Made by a program: the position numbers and the translations under genes. Below, piece after piece: positions 58,962-64,000 of a stretch of DNA of 64,000 nucleotides; the stretch's first letter is position 1; each line of letters begins with the position of its first letter. Under the pieces are notes generated by a model that did no database searches, was not told the DNA's origin, and saw only the letters and a list, made by a program, of their open reading frames with translations. The stretch is from Alectoria sarmentosa (lineage: Eukaryota > Ascomycota > Lecanoromycetes > Lecanorales > Parmeliaceae). The DNA is taken from positions 21,148 through 85,147 of the forward strand of contig WOGZ01000138.1 in the NCBI GenBank assembly GCA_009733775.1. The letters are read 5' to 3'.

Positions 58962-60977
58962 TGTGGAGCGAACTGCAGAGAGCGGAAGAAAGATATTTCA
59001 TTATCCCTGGAATCGGTTTGGTCCGGCACGAGACTATATAATAGTGAAAGAGATTGACATCGTATGCGGACCGATGATGACAGCACGAGGGTTTTGGCCA
59101 CTCCACCAACCCTTTCACCTTTATCATCGTCATAAGGAACACCCCAAGAGCGGCGCCTGGTTCGTCAAAGGGTTGTCCAATCGCGCCATCCTGGTGAGCC
59201 GCTCCAACTCCTTCCTGAGACCGTTCCTCAGATAGACCTCCACAATTCAGAGTTGATATCACCCAATCGCACGGCGCGGATAAGATGCTGAGTGAGATGG
59301 AGCGTCGATCTCGATGACACGCAAGTACAGGAGAGAATTGTGATTGAGAAAAGCCGGATTGAGAAACATGATGTTGACACTGTCGGTGCAGCCGATATCA
59401 GAACCAGGAACGGTGTGACTGGACTCCCGCTCACTAATCTTCAAGCGCAAGGACCCGGTGTCAGAGGCACTTCTCACGTAGTTCCAGGCTCAGATACGTT
59501 CGAGAACGCTCCCAGCGGTCTGCATTGTTTCACTCTGAAGCTATTTCCGCTGTTCGTACGGAAATCTACTCCAAATGTCCTGAACAGCACTAGGAGAAGC
59601 CATAAGCCTACTCTCCGAAGACAGAGTTGTAGTAGGAGGCCACGGAATCATCTCGCGAAAGCGCGTAGATTGAAATCGGAGACTGTTGTGAATGTGAGAC
59701 AGAGCTAAATTGCGCTGGGATCAGATGCCATTCCGGACCAGCTCTAAGCGTATTGTCAAGACAACCCTTTAGATACGGTATTACCCGAAATCCTGACACA
59801 GAAGTCTTAACGTCCTGAAGGTAGGCTGCCTAATCCGTTCAGATGCTTGAACATTGCGAGTCGTAGCTGGAAAGGTGTTAGCTTAGTATTCTTCCACTAG
59901 CGTATTCTGCATCTTTTAAATTACTCAGCTAGCTTTTGCAAAGTACGACTAACGAGCATTACCTTATTCACGTTAGAAAAGGGGCCGTGCGTTTATCTAG
60001 TCTTCACCGTTTCATTAGCTTAGATTAACCATATTCGGAGGCTGACTAACATTAATGCAATCGTCGATCGAAAAGTGCTGAAACCCAATCCTAAAGTCCT
60101 TTCCTGACCATTAGTTCAACAAGTCTATTGCCACATCTCAGAACAGTCCAGCAACATGCAAGGATTACTCGGACCAACTTGAGTGTCCACAGATTGGAGG
60201 CGAAACCTTGCCACCTCCAGTGTAGACGGTATATGAACCAAAGGACGTGAGACGACTGCAAGGGGCTCATCAGTAGGTAGAAAAAAACAAAGAGTCTCGA
60301 GTGGCTTCATCCAATAGCGGAGCTTCACCGGCAGAAATATGCAAAATTCCGTCAAATCATACGAGAATCCGCTATCATCCGACCAAAGTGACATGAAAGA
60401 GCGGTGAATACATCGCCGCTCTTTTTAATGGTGTCCCGGTAATCTCCTCGGAGAAACAACAAATAGTCCAATATCACGGCCGCGTCATTCAAGAATGTGC
60501 TGACGGAAAGGATGACGGCAGGATTTTCTCCAAATTCAGTGACCTTAGCGATGAGCCGTGATGCGTGTTGGTTGATTCTCATGCACGTAAGCTGGGTTCA
60601 TAATCGATATCTTCGTTTCGTGTAGTCACCCACCACATCTTGGAATATGAAGACGAATATGGTACCGCATGTAGCATAGCTCTCATCATCATAAGCTGAG
60701 CCTCCGACATCGACAACCCTGCGCGTCAAGCCACAGCAACATTTTGGCATCCTTTGACCAATCAGCATAAGAAAGACGTTGCCGAGCACGCGAACTCGTA
60801 TCAGTGAAGCTTCGCTGAGGGATTATAAAGCATACTTCCTTGAACTTTACTCCTTTGTCATAAGCTGTTGTAGACCTAATCTTTCTTGCGACATTATCAA
60901 GATTTTCCCTTAATGCGTACTGCCCGTCACTTCTACCTATAGTGTCGTTACTCTCGACTTTTCTACTTGACGGCGAA
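58962..60977. promoter_or_regulatory. Divergent PKS/P450 intergenic region
   Basis: The two start codons are 2.0 kb apart and face outward. On the PKS side a TATA-like ATTATATAG lies 73-82 bp upstream of the ATG (59034-59043, minus strand). On the P450 side TTATAAAG lies at 60823-60830 and a CCAAT box at 60758-60762. The middle (59300-60580) holds short ORFs without recognisable domains. The layout suggests co-regulation, but I cannot name a regulator site. Confidence 0.5.
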
Positions 60978-63121
60978 ATGCTTAGTTTCGTGAAGATCAG
61001 TGTTTTCACCATCATCTGGCTGCCTCTGGTCGGCGTCGGGCTTTATGCGCTTTGTTTAACACTCTACCGCCTGTTCCTAAGCCCTCTGGCCAAGTTCCCG
61101 GGCCCCAAACTTGCTGCTTTGACTCGGAAATACGAGTCTTACTATGAAGCCATCGAAAACTATGAATACCTCTGGAAAATCAAACAGATGCACCAGAAAT
61201 ATGGTGAGCTTCTTGACAATTGTGGAGATTACTCTGTCTTAGACTTCCTTATATAATTTTAATATCATGAAATGTAACCGCGTTTTGTCTACAGGCCCCA
61301 TAGTTCGCATTAGTCCGCACGAACTCCACGTGGATGATATTGAGTTCTTTGATCGCCTGAACAGCTTCCAGGGCAAATGGAACAAAGATCCCTTCACTGC
61401 CCATCAGTTTGCCAATCCCGGATCCCTGGTGGGAACCCTTGACCATGACATTCATCGGAAACGGCGAGCAGCTGTTTTACCATTCTTTTCCAAGCAGAAG
61501 ATCTACGCTTTGGAGCCTGTCATCACGTCCACGGTCGACAAATTGTGTGAAAAGGTTCAAGATTACGTTAAGAGTGGGGATGTAATGCCGCTCCGTAGCG
61601 CATTCCATTGCTTTGCGGCTGATGTTATCGGCGAATACTGCTTTGCCGAGAGTGGAGGACTTTTAGATAAACCCAACTTTGCCCTCACCAACATGCACCA
61701 GCACCGGCAAGGGCTGAAAGCAGGTTTGAGAGCAAGATACTTGCCATCATGGTATATGCCTGCAGTCCGAGGAGCCCCCGAATGGATACGGCAGAGTGTT
61801 GACCCTGCTGCCAAACATTTCGAGGTTTGGCACCGAGTAAGTCTGACTGTTTCGAATTTGATGAGAATAATGCAGAATAATCTTTCCACCTCCTTTTCGC
61901 ATTGCTCTGCCTAGCATCTGACAAATTCTACGGTCGTTCTATACTGACGGTATTTTTAGGAAGTCGATGGCCCAGTCCGGCGGATGGAGATTAGGAAGAA
62001 TGACGAATTCTTTGAGAAAGCAGGTCACCGAACCATCTTTCATGAGCTCATCAATAGCCCACATCTACCACCACCAGAAAAGGAGACTGTCCGCGTGATC
62101 CAAGAAGCCGGTGCCATGGTTGGCGCCGGAGGTGAGAGCACGACACAGGTACTAGTCACCATGGCATATTGTTTGATTGCAAGCCCAGAGAAGCTTGCTC
62201 GGCTACGAGATGAGCTACGCCCACTTATGCCGAATGCGAACTCTCCGGTGCCTCCTCTACGGAAACTAGAACAGCTTCCCTATTTAGTACGTTTTCCTTG
62301 CCTTTCTGAAGTCCATACTTGAACAGATGTCTGACCGAAATTTTGCCTCTAGACTGGTTGCGTCAAAGAAGGTCTAAGGTACGTCTTCCCACGTCTAACC
62401 TCGAGCCTCGTTGGCCATCACTAATCGAGTACCCAAAGACTTCGTACCGGTAAAATTGCTCGGCATCAACGCCTTCCCCGCGACCGTCCCCTCTACTACA
62501 AGGAATGGGAAATCCCTGCCGGAGTGAGTACCCAGTCCAAAGTAGACTCCAACCCGTAGCTCCAGAACCTGTCTTTCCTTATGCTGGCTTCTTGAATATT
62601 GCAGCCCATTTCTAACAGTCCCAGACCATCGTCAGCATGACCCCTATATTCCCCCAGACCGACCCAGAGGTATTCGAAAGCCCGCACGCCTTCCTCCCAG
62701 AGCGTTGGATCAAGGCCGACGAGCAGAAACTGATCCGTATGGAGCGCCACTTGGTACCCTATTCCAAAGGCGCTCGCCAATGCGCTGGTATCAAGTCAGT
62801 CTACCCCTCTGACACTTCCAAGTTTCCCCACATCATACTTCTCGCCATCTCAGCCACCCACTCTCATTTCTCCCCTGATTCCAAAACTACTCGCTTCAAT
62901 CTCTCCCAACCACAAATCCCAAACTAACACCCTCTTCCCACCAATCCAGCCTCGCAAACGCAGAACTCTACATGTGCATCCCCGCCCTCCTCGCCCGCTT
63001 CGACTTTGAGCTCTTCGAAACCGACGAGTGGGACATCGACATGGCCGTCGACTCGCACCACCACTCCCCCCGCGCTGATACCCAAGGCGTACGCGTCTTC
63101 GCAAAGACGTCGACGTTTTGA
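60978..63121 (+). CDS. Cytochrome P450 monooxygenase
   Basis: Seven exons (60978-61203, 61295-61836, 61960-62286, 62353-62378, 62439-62523, 62625-62794, 62950-63121) join in phase to 515 aa. The N-terminal anchor is VKISVFTIIWLPLVGVGLYA, followed by a proline-rich hinge FPGPKLAALT. The I-helix has GAGGESTTQVLVTMAYCL, the K-helix ExxR is in VKEGLR, the PERF-like loop is FLPERWIKAD, and the haem loop is PYSKGARQCAGINLANAEL with the Cys thiolate ligand. The layout resembles P450s of fungal secondary-metabolite clusters. It should hydroxylate or couple a substrate at the ER membrane. It is divergent to the PKS across a 2 kb region, so the polyketide is the likely substrate. One micro-exon is only 26 nt. 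Confidence 0.92.
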
Positions 63122-63459
63122 GGAGGGTCATGTCGTAATAATCGCACTGGGTGGAAGAGATCGGTTCCGAGAGAGTATATCGCGATGCGATGAAGCGGGT
63201 TGAAGTAGTTTCGAGAGCTCTAGCCTCGGTGTATGGCCGGTAACGAAGAGAAGCAAGTATGCGATAGTAGAATTGAGAATCAATGAATGATATTACGACT
63301 TCAACGTTTTTTCCCTCATTATACATAGCGCAACAGAGCGTGGTTACCGTGTCGAAGATTTAAAGAGAAGCGATAGTATGGTGAAGTGGGAGACGTAAGA
63401 TCTTTAAAGAATGTCTGATCGCTCAGCATAGATATTCCTTAACTGTCGCTTTTATGTCG
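63122..63459. other. P450 3' flank
   Basis: No gene is seen. It probably includes the P450 3' UTR and leads into the right-hand AT-rich block. Confidence 0.5.
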
Positions 63460-64000
63460 AATAATTGTTGAAGAATGAGATTATTTTATAATAATCTTAT
63501 ATAATAATAATAAACTTATTTTATTATTTTATTATATAAAAGTGTAAATTATTTATATTATATAACGCTTATAATAAATATACGCTAATATATTATTATT
63601 TAAAATAATGTTAACACATTATTTTTAATATTATATTAATATTAAATAATAAATTATATATAAATTTTCGATTAATTAATTTTAACACTATAGATAGGGA
63701 ATCTCAAAATGGAACTCATTCTGAGTAGCGCCTCGATTTGATTCGCTGGAAAAACCTCGGCCGCTAAAAGTTAGCTTGGAATGAGTCCCATTCTGCAGAA
63801 TGGGACCCTCTGTTTTAAAAGGTCCCATTTTGAGTATTATTACCATTTTTTATTTTAATTAGAATGGGACCCACCGCCCAGAATGAGACTCACAAAACGA
63901 AAAATACAATGAATGTCATTCTGGGTGACAGCCCTATATATGAAGAACTTGCAAAAAATTATGTGAAATTTGAAAGATTTGAAATATATGAAATTTAAAA
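63460..64000. repeat. AT-rich block and CATTCTG/GGGAC repeat sequence at the right edge
   Basis: Bases 63460-63690 are nearly pure A/T. After this come many copies of AATGGGAC/CATTCTG in both orientations. These include a perfect 22-bp palindrome at 63785-63806 with arm GTCCCATTCTG. It looks like the end of a non-coding element or degraded transposon continuing past the window. Confidence 0.65.

Noticed and set aside
60352..60582. 76-codon minus-strand ORF between PKS and P450
   Set aside because: It reads somewhat protein-like, but no family is recognisable and neighbouring frames offer no exons to join; left as non-coding.
1..64000. CRISPR array or bacterial operon signals
   Set aside because: Spliceosomal introns and fungal gene families throughout; no regularly spaced identical repeats with unique spacers.

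Overview
The window is from a filamentous ascomycete (Pezizomycotina). Genes carry short introns of about 45-160 nt with GT..AG borders and CTRAC-type branch points. Families present are typical of these fungi: a SAT-type non-reducing polyketide synthase, a LaeA-like methyltransferase, a fungal C6-type regulator relic and an ascomycete multicopper oxidase. AT-rich blocks in which most surviving C lies in CpG look like repeat-induced point mutation (RIP). I cannot name a species.

Left third (1-25 kb): a SAP-domain gene (1.0-1.7 kb), a class V aminotransferase (3.4-1.9 kb), a LaeA-like methyltransferase (5.6-4.1 kb), a Sec14/CRAL-TRIO protein (6.7-8.4 kb), then a 1 kb belt of micro- and minisatellites. 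A Gfo/Idh/MocA oxidoreductase follows (12.7-11.5 kb). From 14.9 to 24.5 kb lies a gene graveyard: a broken SDR, a frameshifted paralog of the SAP gene, a repeat island with nested inverted repeats, an F-box-like ORF without a clear start, and a regulator relic with at least six in-frame stops. An apparently intact beta-carbonic anhydrase with a GC-AG intron sits among them.

Middle (25-43 kb): a DUF1275 membrane protein, a 137-bp tandem duplication, several kilobases without a recognisable gene, a DJ-1/PfpI protein, a small secreted 4-Cys protein, a PheA/TfdB-type FAD monooxygenase, a second small secreted 4-Cys protein, a GNAT acetyltransferase and an AYR1-like SDR.

Right third (45-64 kb): a candidate secondary-metabolite locus. 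It holds a seven-exon multicopper oxidase of the phenol-coupling type, a RIP-like AT block, an NR-PKS (SAT-KS-MAT-PT-ACP-ACP-TE, about 2121 aa) and a divergently transcribed cytochrome P450, then a second AT-rich repeat block. The PKS should make an aromatic polyketide. The P450 and the multicopper oxidase, and perhaps the FAD monooxygenase at 36-38 kb, could oxidise or couple it. The cluster limits are inferred from position and gene type only.

Coding coordinates come from reading frames, splice signals and family motifs by eye. No database search was run.
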